A stretch of DNA of 64,000 nt from Fenollaria sporofastidiosus (GTDB lineage Bacteria > Bacillota > Clostridia > Tissierellales > Peptoniphilaceae). The DNA lies in NCBI RefSeq assembly GCF_943169635.2, contig NZ_OW968186.1:744001-808000 (forward strand), given 5' to 3'. Both the position numbers and the translations under genes were made by a program. A model generated the notes under the pieces. It searched no databases and was not told the origin of the DNA. It saw only the letters and a list, made by a program, of their open reading frames with translations. Shown piece after piece: positions 41,429 to 50,190 of the stretch. The first letter of the stretch is position 1; the number at the start of each line of letters is the position of its first letter.

Positions 41429-43366
41429 ATGGAAAAATATTATTTAAGTACACCAATTTATTATCCAAGTGGTTACTTACACATAGGAAACACATATACG
41501 ACTATAGTTGCGGACATGCTTAAGAGGTACAAGGAGCTTCAAGGCATGGATGTATATTTTGTTACAGGCTCCGACGAACATGGTGAGAAGATTCAAAAGA
41601 ACGCTGAGAAAGCTGGCGTTACTCCTTTGGAATTCGTTACTAATATTAATGAACAAATATATAAGCTATGGGACTTACTTGACATAAGATATGATAAGTA
41701 TATAAGAACTTCGGATAAGTCTCATGATGAGATGGTTAAAAAGATATTTACAAGACTATACGAGCAAGGCGACATATACAAGGGCGAATATGAGGGACTT
41801 TACTGCACACCATGTGAGTCGTTCTGGACTGAGTCTCAACTTGTCGATGGCAAGTGCCCTGACTGCGGTAGAGAGGTGCACCCTGCACACGAAGAAGCGT
41901 ATTTCTTCAGGCTAAGTAAGTACAAGGACAGACTTTTGAAATACTACGAAGAGCATCCAGAGTTCATTGAACCAGAGTCTAAGAAGGCTGAGATGGTTAA
42001 CAACTTCTTCAAGGAAGGTCTTCAAGACTTATGCGTTTCAAGAACATCCTTCGACTGGGGCGTTCAAGTGCCATTCGATCCAAAGCACGTTGTTTATGTG
42101 TGGATAGACGCTTTGTCTTCATACATTGATGCGGCAGGATACTTGCAAGATGACGAAAAGTTCAAAAAACTTTGGCCAGCTGATATTCACTTAGTTGGTA
42201 AGGATATTTTGCGTTTCCACGTAATCATATGGCCAGCACTACTTATGGCTCTAGATCTACCACTACCTAAGAAAGTCTTTGCACATGGCTGGATACTTTT
42301 TGAAAGCGACAAGATGAGTAAGAGCAAGGGCAATGTCATCTACCCTGAGCCAATAGTTAAGCTATATGGCAGAGACGCGCTTAAGTACTACGTTATGAGA
42401 GAGTTCAACTTTGGTAGCGATGGTAACTTCCAAAGCAAAAAGTTTATGGAAAGAGTAAACTCTGATCTTGCAAATGACCTTGGTAACTTAGTTTCAAGAA
42501 CTATTGCCATGGCAGAAAAGTACTTTGGCGGAACTGTTAATAAAAAGACTTCTGATGATGCAATCGATAAGGATTTAATTGATGTAGCTCTAACAAGAAA
42601 AGCTGTTCTTGATGAAAAGATGGAGCACCTTAACCTATCAGTAGCCATTGATGAAGTGTTTAAGCTAATCAGAAGGTCCAACAAGTACATCGACGAAACA
42701 TGCCCATGGACTTTAAACGATGACGAACACAAGGAAAGACTTGAAACTATCATATATAATTTACTAGAAGCATTAAGAATATCATCTGTATTACTAAGCC
42801 CATTCATCCCAGATACTGCAAAGAAGATTAGGGAAGCGCTTGGCTTAAGTGAAGAAATGAAATATGAAGAATGCGATGAATTTGGTAAAGTAGATAAATA
42901 CACTGTAAAGAAGATAGATACACTATTCCCAAGACTTGATGTTGATAAAGAAGTAGAGAGACTACTTGAGGAAAACGCAAATTTAGTTAAGTCGAGAGAA
43001 GAAAAGGATGGCAAGACAAAGGCTGAGGACGCTGATGCTAAGCCAGCTATAGAATTTGATGATTTTGCAAAGCTTGATCTAAGATTAGGCGAAGTAATTG
43101 ACTCAAAGGAACATCCTGAGGCTGACAAACTTTTGATTAACACAGTTAAGATTGGTGATGAGACAAGAACTATTGTTAGCGGCATCAAGAAGTGGTACAA
43201 GCCAGAGGACATCATAGGCAAGAAGGTTGTCGTTGTATGCAACTTAAAGCCTAGAAAGCTTAGAGGCGTTGAGTCGCAAGGCATGATACTTGCTTGCGAA
43301 AACGGCGATGACTTATCACTAGTTACATCGATTGAAGATATGCCAAGTGGCTCAGTGATCGCGTAA
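41429..43366 (+). CDS. metG: methionyl-tRNA synthetase
   Basis: 645 residues. It charges tRNA-Met. The class I motifs are HIGN (18-21) and KMSKS (295-299). A zinc knuckle with CTPC and CPDC sits in the connective domain (about residue 128-150). The C-terminal about 110 residues (FDDFAKLDLRLGEVI onward) are the EMAP-type tRNA-binding domain. ATG 41429 has AAAGGAG upstream; an in-frame ATG at 41378 is inside the promoter and is rejected. The stop shares one base with the tatD start. Confidence 0.97.
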   Translation: MEKYYLSTPIYYPSGYLHIGNTYTTIVADMLKRYKELQGMDVYFVTGSDEHGEKIQKNAEKAGVTPLEFVTNINEQIYKLWDLLDIRYDKYIRTSDKSHDEMVKKIFTRLYEQGDIYKGEYEGLYCTPCESFWTESQLVDGKCPDCGREVHPAHEEAYFFRLSKYKDRLLKYYEEHPEFIEPESKKAEMVNNFFKEGLQDLCVSRTSFDWGVQVPFDPKHVVYVWIDALSSYIDAAGYLQDDEKFKKLWPADIHLVGKDILRFHVIIWPALLMALDLPLPKKVFAHGWILFESDKMSKSKGNVIYPEPIVKLYGRDALKYYVMREFNFGSDGNFQSKKFMERVNSDLANDLGNLVSRTIAMAEKYFGGTVNKKTSDDAIDKDLIDVALTRKAVLDEKMEHLNLSVAIDEVFKLIRRSNKYIDETCPWTLNDDEHKERLETIIYNLLEALRISSVLLSPFIPDTAKKIREALGLSEEMKYEECDEFGKVDKYTVKKIDTLFPRLDVDKEVERLLEENANLVKSREEKDGKTKAEDADAKPAIEFDDFAKLDLRLGEVIDSKEHPEADKLLINTVKIGDETRTIVSGIKKWYKPEDIIGKKVVVVCNLKPRKLRGVESQGMILACENGDDLSLVTSIEDMPSGSVIA

Positions 43367-44136
43367 TGGTATTCGTTGATTCACACGCTCATCTTGACGA
43401 CGAAGCCTTTGATGAGGACAGAGAAGAAGTCATAAAAGATATCTTATCTGGAGGAAACTACTTCTTCAACATAGGCTGCGACCTTAAGACAAGCTACTCA
43501 AGCTATGAGCTTAGTAAAAAGTACGATCACGTCTACGCAGTTGTAGGCGTGCATCCGCATGAGGCGAAGTACTACACAGCTGAAACGCGCGAGGCACTTA
43601 AAGAGCTACTTACTAAGGATAAGGTTATGGCGATAGGCGAGATTGGCCTAGACTACCACTACGATTTGTCGCCACGAGATGTACAAAGAGAGGTCTTTAT
43701 TGATCAGATAAACCTTGCTAGAGAGATGGATGTGCCCATCGTTATTCATACGCGTGAAGCGATGGAAGAGACTTACGAGATACTTGAAAAGCACGCAAAG
43801 GGCATGAATGTTCTTTTGCACTGCTATACAGGGTCTATAGAGATGGCGAGAAAGTATCTAAAACTTGGCTACAAGCTAGCTTTAGGTGGAGCGCTAACTT
43901 TTAAAAATGCAAAGAACACTGTGGATGTTGCAAAGGAAGTTGATTTGAAAGACCTACTTATAGAGACGGACTCACCATATATGACGCCGGTGCCATATAG
44001 AGGCAAGAGAAATGACCCGAGAAAAGTAGTCTTGGTTGCAGAAAAACTTGCCGAGATCAAGGGCATCAGCACAGAAGAAGTTTTAGAAGCGACAAAGAAG
44101 AACGCATTTGAATTTTTTGGAGTGAAAAATGATTAA
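43366..44136 (+). CDS. tatD: TatD-family metal-dependent hydrolase
   Basis: 256 residues, TIM-barrel amidohydrolase fold. Metal-binding H-x-H (residues 7 and 9 in VDSHAHLDDEAF), AIGEIGLDYHYD, VIHTREA, LLHCYTGS and the final ETDSPYMTP are all present. TatD proteins are Mg-dependent 3'-5' DNases. Gene order metG-tatD-rnmV-rsmA is conserved in Firmicutes. The start overlaps metG and the end overlaps rnmV by 8 bases. Confidence 0.95.
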   Translation: MVFVDSHAHLDDEAFDEDREEVIKDILSGGNYFFNIGCDLKTSYSSYELSKKYDHVYAVVGVHPHEAKYYTAETREALKELLTKDKVMAIGEIGLDYHYDLSPRDVQREVFIDQINLAREMDVPIVIHTREAMEETYEILEKHAKGMNVLLHCYTGSIEMARKYLKLGYKLALGGALTFKNAKNTVDVAKEVDLKDLLIETDSPYMTPVPYRGKRNDPRKVVLVAEKLAEIKGISTEEVLEATKKNAFEFFGVKND

Positions 44137-44662
44137 AGAACTCATAGTTGTCGAGGGCATGGACGACATCGCTCAGATTAAAAACGCTGTTGATGCCGAC
44201 ATCGTTGCAACACATGGCTATAAAATTAAAAAAACGCTCTTTGATGAGCTTAAGAAAGCTGTCAAGACGAGGGGAGTCATTGTTTTTACTGACCCTGATT
44301 ATGCTGGTAAGATGATTAGACGCACCATAAATGAAAATGTCAAGGGCTGTAAAAATGCTTATCTAAAGCAGTCAGATGCGATTAAGAAAGATGATATCGG
44401 CGTTGAGAATGCTTCGAAGGAGGCAATTATCGATGCACTGATGAACGCAAGAGCATCGACAGAAGAGAGGACCGTACTATATACATCGAAGGATTTGTTT
44501 GATAATGGTCTTTTAGGCGCAGATGGTTCTAGTGAAAGGCGCGAAAAACTTGCGAGCCTACTAAAAATTTCTAATTCAAACGCAAAAAAGATGCTCGACG
44601 CACTAAACTATTATCAAATTTCGAGAGAAGATTTTGTGGAGGCTATGAAGAAAATTGACTGA
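44129..44662 (+). CDS. rnmV: ribonuclease M5
   Basis: 177 residues. RNase M5 matures the ends of 5S rRNA. The TOPRIM domain has VVEG (E9) and the D-x-D pair FTDPDYAGK (D55, D57). The C-terminal part (about 100-177) contains the family helices with NSNAKKMLDALNYYQIS. It overlaps tatD and rsmA, so the run is translationally coupled. Confidence 0.95.
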   Translation: MIKELIVVEGMDDIAQIKNAVDADIVATHGYKIKKTLFDELKKAVKTRGVIVFTDPDYAGKMIRRTINENVKGCKNAYLKQSDAIKKDDIGVENASKEAIIDALMNARASTEERTVLYTSKDLFDNGLLGADGSSERREKLASLLKISNSNAKKMLDALNYYQISREDFVEAMKKID

Positions 44663-45515
44663 GAAAGGTTTATATAGCATAGCAAGACTCAAGGAGCTGC
44701 AAGAGGACTTCGGCTTTGAATTTAAAAAAGCGCTTGGACAAAACTTTTTGATCGATGGCAATATCATTAGAAAGATAGCACAGGAGAGCGGCATCACAAA
44801 GGATACTACAGTTATGGAGATAGGTCCTGGCATAGGAACCTTGACAGAAGAGCTAGCAAAGCACGCAAAGAAGGTCATTGCCTTTGAGCTTGACGAGTCG
44901 CTTAAAGAGATACACAAGGAGACACTTGGACGCTTTGACAATGCCACAGTCATTTACAAGGACTTTATGAATGCCACAGAAGACGAGATCAAGGCATTGA
45001 CGGGAGGACCCTTCAAGGTATGCGCCAACCTTCCATACTATGTGACGACACCCATACTTACATTTTTGCTCGAATCAAAGCTAGAGATTGAATCCATCAC
45101 GGTTATGGTACAAAAAGAAGTCGCTCAAAGGATAGTCGCCGATGAAAAATCAAAAGACTACGGCAGCATATCGGTATTTACACGTGCCTATGGAGATGTG
45201 CGCATAGCATTTAATGTGTCAAAGGACTGTTTCTACCCCAAGCCAAAGGTGGACTCAGCAGTTTTATATATAGAAAAGAAGAAAAAAGATTTGGCAAACG
45301 AAGAGCTATTCTTAAAGATAATTAGAGCAGCCTTCATGAAGAGAAGAAAAACACTTGCGAACGCTTTATTTAATAGCGAAGTGGGTATAGATAAGGTGCA
45401 CACAATAGATGCACTTAAAGCCATTAAGAAAGGCGAGAACACAAGGGCAGAGGAGCTAAGCTTCGATGACTTTGTAAGTATAACGAGAGACTTGGAGGGA
45501 ATATATGGAAAGTAA
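44655..45515 (+). CDS. rsmA: 16S rRNA (adenine1518/1519-N6)-dimethyltransferase (TTG start)
   Basis: 286 residues. RsmA (KsgA) dimethylates two adenines in helix 45. Motifs: KKALGQNFLIDGNI, MEIGPGIGTLTEEL (motif I), ANLPYYVTTPIL (catalytic NLPY), and the C-terminal FMKRRKTLANAL. The TTG at 44655 overlaps the rnmV end and gives the expected N-terminus about 27 residues before GQNFL. No better start is available. Confidence 0.95.
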   Translation: MTEKGLYSIARLKELQEDFGFEFKKALGQNFLIDGNIIRKIAQESGITKDTTVMEIGPGIGTLTEELAKHAKKVIAFELDESLKEIHKETLGRFDNATVIYKDFMNATEDEIKALTGGPFKVCANLPYYVTTPILTFLLESKLEIESITVMVQKEVAQRIVADEKSKDYGSISVFTRAYGDVRIAFNVSKDCFYPKPKVDSAVLYIEKKKKDLANEELFLKIIRAAFMKRRKTLANALFNSEVGIDKVHTIDALKAIKKGENTRAEELSFDDFVSITRDLEGIYGK

Positions 45516-45846
45516 AGTATTAACACAGGAAGAACTGGATGCGATTAAAAATGATAACATCGACTACAAGGTAGTTGAGAAGTTAGCAGACATTATGAAA
45601 GCACTTAGCGAGCCTTCCAGAATACAAATCATACACGCACTGAGCCTAAGCGAGATGTGTGTAACAGATCTTTCATACGCACTAGGTATGACACAGCCAC
45701 TTGTTAGTCACCACCTAAGGATACTAAGAAACCTTGGCCTCGTTAAGTACGAAAGAGACGGCAAGCAACTTGTCTACTCACTAGATGACGAGCACGTGCT
45801 TATGTTATACAAGCAAGGCTTGGAACACGCAAAAGAAAAAGCTTAA
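45505..45846 (+). CDS. ArsR/SmtB-family metal-sensing repressor with alpha5 site
   Basis: 113 residues, winged helix (recognition helix near TQPLVSHHLRILRN). The C-terminal helix has D95-x-H97-x10-H108-x2-E111, the spacing of the alpha5 site that binds Zn, Co or Ni in SmtB/CzrA-like sensors, with Glu in the last position. The alpha3 stretch reads SEMCVTDL with a single Cys, so it lacks the C-x-C of arsenic or cadmium sensors. The ATG overlaps the rsmA end; a terminator follows, then the B12-controlled cobalt operon. Confidence 0.88.
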   Translation: MESKVLTQEELDAIKNDNIDYKVVEKLADIMKALSEPSRIQIIHALSLSEMCVTDLSYALGMTQPLVSHHLRILRNLGLVKYERDGKQLVYSLDDEHVLMLYKQGLEHAKEKA

Positions 45847-45862
45847 TAGTAATCGATATATT

Positions 45863-45892
45863 ATCTGTCACTATAATGGTGGCAGATTTTTT
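45863..45892 (+). terminator. rho-independent terminator after arsR
   Basis: ATCTGTCAC (45863-45871) pairs with GTGGCAGAT (45879-45887, G-U included), then TTTTTT. Confidence 0.8.
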
Positions 45893-45968
45893 ATGGCTTG
45901 TATGTAAATTAGTCTTTAATTAGATTAAATAAATATGCTACATACATCCATCAATATGAGTATTAACC

Positions 45969-45997
45969 TTGCATTCTAAGTTCTGTAGTGATATAAT
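45969..45997 (+). promoter_or_regulatory. promoter of the cobalamin-riboswitch operon
   Basis: TTGCAT (45969-45974), 17 bases, extended TGaTATAAT (45992-45997). Transcription should begin near 46004, at the left edge of the aptamer. Confidence 0.7.
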
Positions 45998-46003
45998 TAT
46001 ATT

Positions 46004-46230
46004 GATATCGTTTAAGGGAAGTTTTAAAAACGCAGTCGCCGCTGCCGTTGGCGCATACTGAGTAAACACTTATGTCACTGTTATTTCATCCATAATGGGA
46101 AGGCGTTTACAAGGGATTAAAGCGCTAGCCGGAAAACCTTACTTTATCGAGAAACACCTTCGGCAAAGAGAGGTTCTTTTCCAAATCAATTTGATTTTCA
46201 AAAGGAGTCTTTGCGTGGGGAAATAAAAGG
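46004..46230 (+). ncRNA. cobalamin (AdoCbl) riboswitch
   Basis: The segment has the conserved B12 aptamer blocks in order: TTTAAGGGAAG (near 46011-46021), the B12-box region GCAGTCGCCGCTGCCGTT (near 46032-46050), then GGGAAGGCG (near 46098) and AGCGCTAGCCGGAAAACC (near 46121-46138, equivalent to GCCAGGAGACC). The rest to the SD (AAAGGAGG, 46227-46234) is the expression platform, including an AAATCA/TGATTT hairpin. Placement before cbiM fits repression of cobalt uptake by B12. Confidence 0.9.
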
Positions 46231-46241
46231 AGGAATAATTT

Positions 46242-46952
46242 ATGAGAAAGAAAAGTATCATTCTCATGAGTCTTTCACTAATTTTATTGTCCGCAGACGC
46301 ATTCGCAATGCACATCATGGAAGGTTACCTTCCTAAAGAGTGGTGCGTAATCTGGGGACTTGTATCTTTACCATTCATCATACTTGGTATAAGAAAAATT
46401 GCTAAAGACTCTGATTCAAACGAGAAGAAAGTTTTACTTGCACTTGCAGGTGGCTTTATCTTCGTACTATCTGCTATGAAGATCCCTTCAGTAGTAGGTA
46501 GCTGTTCACATCCAACAGGTACTGGACTTGGTGCAATACTATTTGGACCACTTCAAACATCCGTTTTAGGTTTAATTGTTTTAATTTTCCAAGCTTTGTT
46601 ATTAGCTCATGGTGGTTTAACTACTTTAGGTGCTAATACTTTCTCTATGGCTATAGCTGGACCATTCTTAGCTTTTGCCATCTATCACTTGTTAAAGAAA
46701 CAAAATAGAAGCCTTGCAGTATTCTTAGCAGCAACTCTTGGTGACTTATTCACTTATGTTGTTACTGCAACTCAACTTGCTGTTGTTTACCACGAAGGAA
46801 TTGGATTTACAGCTGCTTTAGGTAAGTTCTTATCTATCTTTGCTGTTACTCAAGTTCCTATCGCTATAGTTGAAGGTTTACTAACTGTTGTTATTGTTAA
46901 CCTTATAGTTAGATACAAAGGTGAGGGGGTACTTACAAATGAAAGATTATAA
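46242..46952 (+). CDS. cbiM: cobalt ECF transporter substrate-binding subunit CbiM
   Basis: 236 residues, about seven helices. CbiM binds Co(II) through its N-terminal His; the sequence shows a signal-like first helix ending A-M-H-I-M-E-G-Y-L-P. It also has KIPSVVGSCSHPTGTGLGAILFGP, the metal-loop region typical of CbiM/NikM. Riboswitch control argues for cobalt rather than nickel. Its end overlaps cbiN. Confidence 0.95.
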   Translation: MRKKSIILMSLSLILLSADAFAMHIMEGYLPKEWCVIWGLVSLPFIILGIRKIAKDSDSNEKKVLLALAGGFIFVLSAMKIPSVVGSCSHPTGTGLGAILFGPLQTSVLGLIVLIFQALLLAHGGLTTLGANTFSMAIAGPFLAFAIYHLLKKQNRSLAVFLAATLGDLFTYVVTATQLAVVYHEGIGFTAALGKFLSIFAVTQVPIAIVEGLLTVVIVNLIVRYKGEGVLTNERL

Positions 46953-47232
46953 GAAGACTAATTTGATTTTAATCATACTTGCTATCTTACTTGTTGTACT
47001 ACCACTTGTTTTCGTTCAAGGCGAATATGGCGGATCTGATGATGCCGCAAGTGAAGAGATTGAAGCATTAAAACCAGGCTATGAGCCATGGTTCGAGTCC
47101 CTTTGGGAACCACCATCGGGCGAAGTTGAATCCTTGTTATTTGGTCTTCAAGCTGCTATCGGTGCTGGAGCTATTGGCTACATCATTGGCAGCTGGAAGG
47201 GAGATGCAAGTAAGAAGGAAAAAGATAAATAA
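46939..47232 (+). CDS. cbiN: cobalt transport protein CbiN
   Basis: 97 residues with two membrane helices (near residues 5-25 and 70-88) separated by an external acidic loop with YEPWFESLWEPPSGEVESLLFGLQA, the CbiN hallmark. CbiN is needed with CbiM for metal insertion. ATG 46939 overlaps the cbiM end; the GAGGGGG site is at 46923-46929. Confidence 0.93.
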   Translation: MKDYKKTNLILIILAILLVVLPLVFVQGEYGGSDDAASEEIEALKPGYEPWFESLWEPPSGEVESLLFGLQAAIGAGAIGYIIGSWKGDASKKEKDK

Positions 47233-47247
47233 AGGAGCTTAGGTAAA

Positions 47248-47928
47248 TTGCTACTCATTGATCAGTTCGCATATACCAACGGCTTAAGGCATATCAAGGC
47301 AGGATATAAATTTATATTCTGCCTAGCTATGCTAGTTTTAGCTATTGGTCTTGACAATATATATGTAAATTTAGGCATATTCATCTTAATAATATTCTTA
47401 GAGCTTGCATTTGCAAAGTTTAAAGTAAGAAACGTCTTATCATTTATTAAAGTTCCGACTATATTCATATTCTTAGGAACAATATTTTTGATAATTGGTT
47501 TTTCTAAAGAAAATCATTTTGTCTATTCCATAAACATCTTTGGCATATACTTTGGAGTGATTGAGGGGCAAGAGATGCTGTTTCTTAACGTGTTTATGAG
47601 ATCTCTTGCGGCGACCTCTTCGGTCATATTCTTAAGTGTAACGACACCCATGGTCGATATAATCAAAGTTTTCAAGAGCTTGCATCTGCCAAACATCTTC
47701 ATCGAGCTCTTTATGCTTATTTACCGCTTCATCTTCATCATCATAGAAGAGGCGCAAACAAACATAAACTGTCTTGAGATAAAGTTTGGCTTTATAAACA
47801 CTAAGACATCGTTTAAGTCTATCAAGATCTTTGTTGAGAACATGGTCTTAGGTATATTTAAGAGAAACGAAGAGATGATTAATGCTTTAAATATCAAGCT
47901 ATACAATGGGGAATTTCCGGTTAGGTGA
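47248..47928 (+). CDS. cbiQ: energy-coupling factor transmembrane subunit CbiQ (TTG start)
   Basis: 226 residues, about five helices. The T-component couples ATP hydrolysis by CbiO to CbiM. The C-terminal coupling helices contain SVTTPMVDIIKVFKSLHLP and a later ALNIKLY segment; the first replaces the usual A-R-G-like motif region. The start is TTG at 47248 with AAAGGAG 10 bases upstream. Confidence 0.9.
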   Translation: MLLIDQFAYTNGLRHIKAGYKFIFCLAMLVLAIGLDNIYVNLGIFILIIFLELAFAKFKVRNVLSFIKVPTIFIFLGTIFLIIGFSKENHFVYSINIFGIYFGVIEGQEMLFLNVFMRSLAATSSVIFLSVTTPMVDIIKVFKSLHLPNIFIELFMLIYRFIFIIIEEAQTNINCLEIKFGFINTKTSFKSIKIFVENMVLGIFKRNEEMINALNIKLYNGEFPVR

Positions 47929-47932
47929 TTAT

Positions 47933-48745
47933 ATGTTAGAAGTAAAAAATTTAGAATATACTTATGAGAGTGGACAAAAGGTCTTAGACGGAGTAAGCCT
48001 CTCGACTAATAACGGCGCCATCACCATGATTATAGGTGAGAACGGTGCCGGTAAGACTACTTTATTTAAAAACATACTTGGGCTACTAAAGAGGGACAAA
48101 GGCGAGATACTTGTTGATGGTGAGCTTCTTCGCTACGACAAGAAGAGTCTTTTGAATTATAGAAAGAACGTTACTATGGTTTTTCAAGACCCGGACAATC
48201 AAATCTTCTACTCGAACGTGTTTGATGACACTGCTTTTACGCTTAGAAACCTTGGCTACGACGAAGAAACTGTCAAGGCAAGGGTTGAGATGGCGCTTAA
48301 GAATGCAAACGCATATGAGCTAAAGGACGAGCCGGTTCACTTTTTAAGCTATGGACAAAAAAAGAGGGTTGCCATCGCTTCGGCGATCGCCTTGGGTGCA
48401 AAGTACATCCTTATGGACGAGCCGACTGCAGGACTTGACCCTGTGTCTATCGGCATACTTAAGAAGACTATCGCTTCTATTGCGAAGGATAGTTCGCTTC
48501 TAATATCTACTCACGATATGGAGTTTTGTTATGAGATGGCTGACTACATATATGTAGTTAAGGACGCAAAGATTATCAAGGAAGGCAATAAGTATGAGAT
48601 CTTTAAGGATGAAGATCTTATTAAGCGCGCCAATCAAGAGCTGCCTATATGTGTTAGGGTTGCTAATGCTATGGGTCTTGACTTCTTTGAGAACAACGAT
48701 CAAATGATAGAGAGATTAAAGGCTTATGCTAAGCATAGCTCTTAA
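47933..48745 (+). CDS. cbiO: cobalt ECF transporter ATPase CbiO
   Basis: 270 residues. Walker A GENGAGKTT (about 38-46), Q-loop MVFQDPDNQIF, signature-region LSYGQKKRVAIASAIA, Walker B YILMDEPTAGLDP and H-loop STHD. A short C-terminal domain (about 225-270) is usual for CbiO. ATG 47933 overlies no strong SD beyond AGGTGAT. The last 20 bases overlap sirC. Confidence 0.95.
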   Translation: MLEVKNLEYTYESGQKVLDGVSLSTNNGAITMIIGENGAGKTTLFKNILGLLKRDKGEILVDGELLRYDKKSLLNYRKNVTMVFQDPDNQIFYSNVFDDTAFTLRNLGYDEETVKARVEMALKNANAYELKDEPVHFLSYGQKKRVAIASAIALGAKYILMDEPTAGLDPVSIGILKKTIASIAKDSSLLISTHDMEFCYEMADYIYVVKDAKIIKEGNKYEIFKDEDLIKRANQELPICVRVANAMGLDFFENNDQMIERLKAYAKHSS

Positions 48746-49319
48746 TATAAAGGATAGACCTGTTACCATAGTTGGTGGCGGGTCTGTCGCTTTAAGAAAG
48801 TTTAAAACGCTTCTTAGTGAAGGAGCAAAGCTTACTGTCGTTGCTAAGGACTTCATAGATGGCTTTGCCTGCGAAGGAGCAAATCTGATAAAGGGTGTTT
48901 ACAAAAAAGAATACATAGAAGGAGCCTTACTAGTCTTTATCGCGACTGATGATGAAGAGCTTAACGATAGAGTTGCACGTGATGCGAAGGAGCTTGGCAT
49001 CTTATATAACAGGTGTGACAAGAAGGACGACTCTGAATTTCACTCTATCAACATGAAGAAGCTTGGCGGCATAGACATCTCCATATCGACAGGTGGAAGG
49101 CTTCCTGATCTAAACAAAACGATTATGGACCAGATGCAAAGCTACGCTGTATATGATGATGAGTTTTTAGACTTAGCATCGAAGCTAAGAGAGTGCTACA
49201 TAAAGTGCCATAGACAAGACGAGATTAAGAAGATAAAGACTTACAGTAAAGAAGAAATTTTAAGCTATATAAAGGAGTTTGAAGACTTTGAAACTAAAGG
49301 TGGGAACGAGGACAAGTAG
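48726..49319 (+). CDS. sirC: precorrin-2 dehydrogenase / sirohydrochlorin ferrochelatase-like SirC
   Basis: 197 residues. It oxidises precorrin-2 to sirohydrochlorin with NAD+. The Rossmann motif VTIVGGGSVALRKFKTLL starts near residue 13, then FIATDDEELNDRVARDA, and STGGRLPDLNKTI in the dimer domain. The length matches SirC/Met8 proteins; chelatase activity is possible but not certain. It overlaps both cbiO and hemC, tying corrin synthesis to cobalt uptake. Confidence 0.92.
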   Translation: MLSIALNIKDRPVTIVGGGSVALRKFKTLLSEGAKLTVVAKDFIDGFACEGANLIKGVYKKEYIEGALLVFIATDDEELNDRVARDAKELGILYNRCDKKDDSEFHSINMKKLGGIDISISTGGRLPDLNKTIMDQMQSYAVYDDEFLDLASKLRECYIKCHRQDEIKKIKTYSKEEILSYIKEFEDFETKGGNEDK

Positions 49320-50190
49320 GCTTGCGCTGAAGCAAGTTGAGCTTGTATTTGATAAATTAAAAAATTACTACGACATTGACTACGAAGTTGTGGGCATAGA
49401 GACGCTTGGAGATATCGACAAGAAGACATCCATACGCCAGATGGGTGGCAAGGGTGTCTTTGTCAGGGCGATTGAAGAAGCACTTGTTGATGGCAAGATC
49501 GACATCGCTGTGCACTCATTAAAGGATATGACTTCTGAGCTTGCGCCTGGTCTTGAGATCATATACTTTGGTCAGAGAGCAAGAAGAAATGACATAGTTG
49601 TTCTTAACAGAGTGCATAGTGGTAAGACGGCTCTTGAGCGCAGCATGAAGGTTGCTACCGGCTCCTTAAGACGCAAGTTCTTACTTGGGCAAAAGGACAA
49701 TGACTACATAGTTTCTGAGATAAGGGGCAACATCGAGTCGAGAGTAGCAAAGCTTGATGAGATGGGCTTCGACGCTATTATATTATCAAGAGCGGCTATA
49801 GATAGACTCGATTTAAATGATGAGCTTAAAGGTAGACTCATAGACTTAGATGAGGACGAGTTTTTACCATCGCCATGCCAAGGTGTTATAGCTCTTGAAC
49901 TTAACTCGAATAATCACGAGCTAAAACAGATGCTAATGTCTATAAGGGATGCGAAAACTGATTTTGAAGTAGACATCGAGAGAGCCTTTCTTAGTGAGTC
50001 GGGCGCATCGTGCAACAAGCCGCTTGGTATACATGTAGTATCAAAGGGCGATAAGGCACATGTCAAGGCCTTTATGGCATCAGACGACCTAAAGAGGTAC
50101 AAGTATCTAGACTTTGATACGGACAAAGAAAGCTATGCGCGTGATGTGAAAAAATACACTGAAGTGATTAAAGGTGAGATAGATGGCTAA
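49288..50190 (+). CDS. hemC: hydroxymethylbilane synthase (TTG start)
   Basis: 300 residues. It joins four porphobilinogens into hydroxymethylbilane. KVGTRTSRLALKQVELV opens the protein; the usual GTRGS is GTRTS. HSLKDM, TGSLRRK and LPSPCQGVIALE are conserved, and C242 in SGASCNKPLGIH carries the dipyrromethane cofactor. TTG 49288 is 10 bases after AAAGGAG; the TTG at 49279 is too close. It overlaps sirC by about 30 bases. Confidence 0.95.
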   Translation: MKLKVGTRTSRLALKQVELVFDKLKNYYDIDYEVVGIETLGDIDKKTSIRQMGGKGVFVRAIEEALVDGKIDIAVHSLKDMTSELAPGLEIIYFGQRARRNDIVVLNRVHSGKTALERSMKVATGSLRRKFLLGQKDNDYIVSEIRGNIESRVAKLDEMGFDAIILSRAAIDRLDLNDELKGRLIDLDEDEFLPSPCQGVIALELNSNNHELKQMLMSIRDAKTDFEVDIERAFLSESGASCNKPLGIHVVSKGDKAHVKAFMASDDLKRYKYLDFDTDKESYARDVKKYTEVIKGEIDG

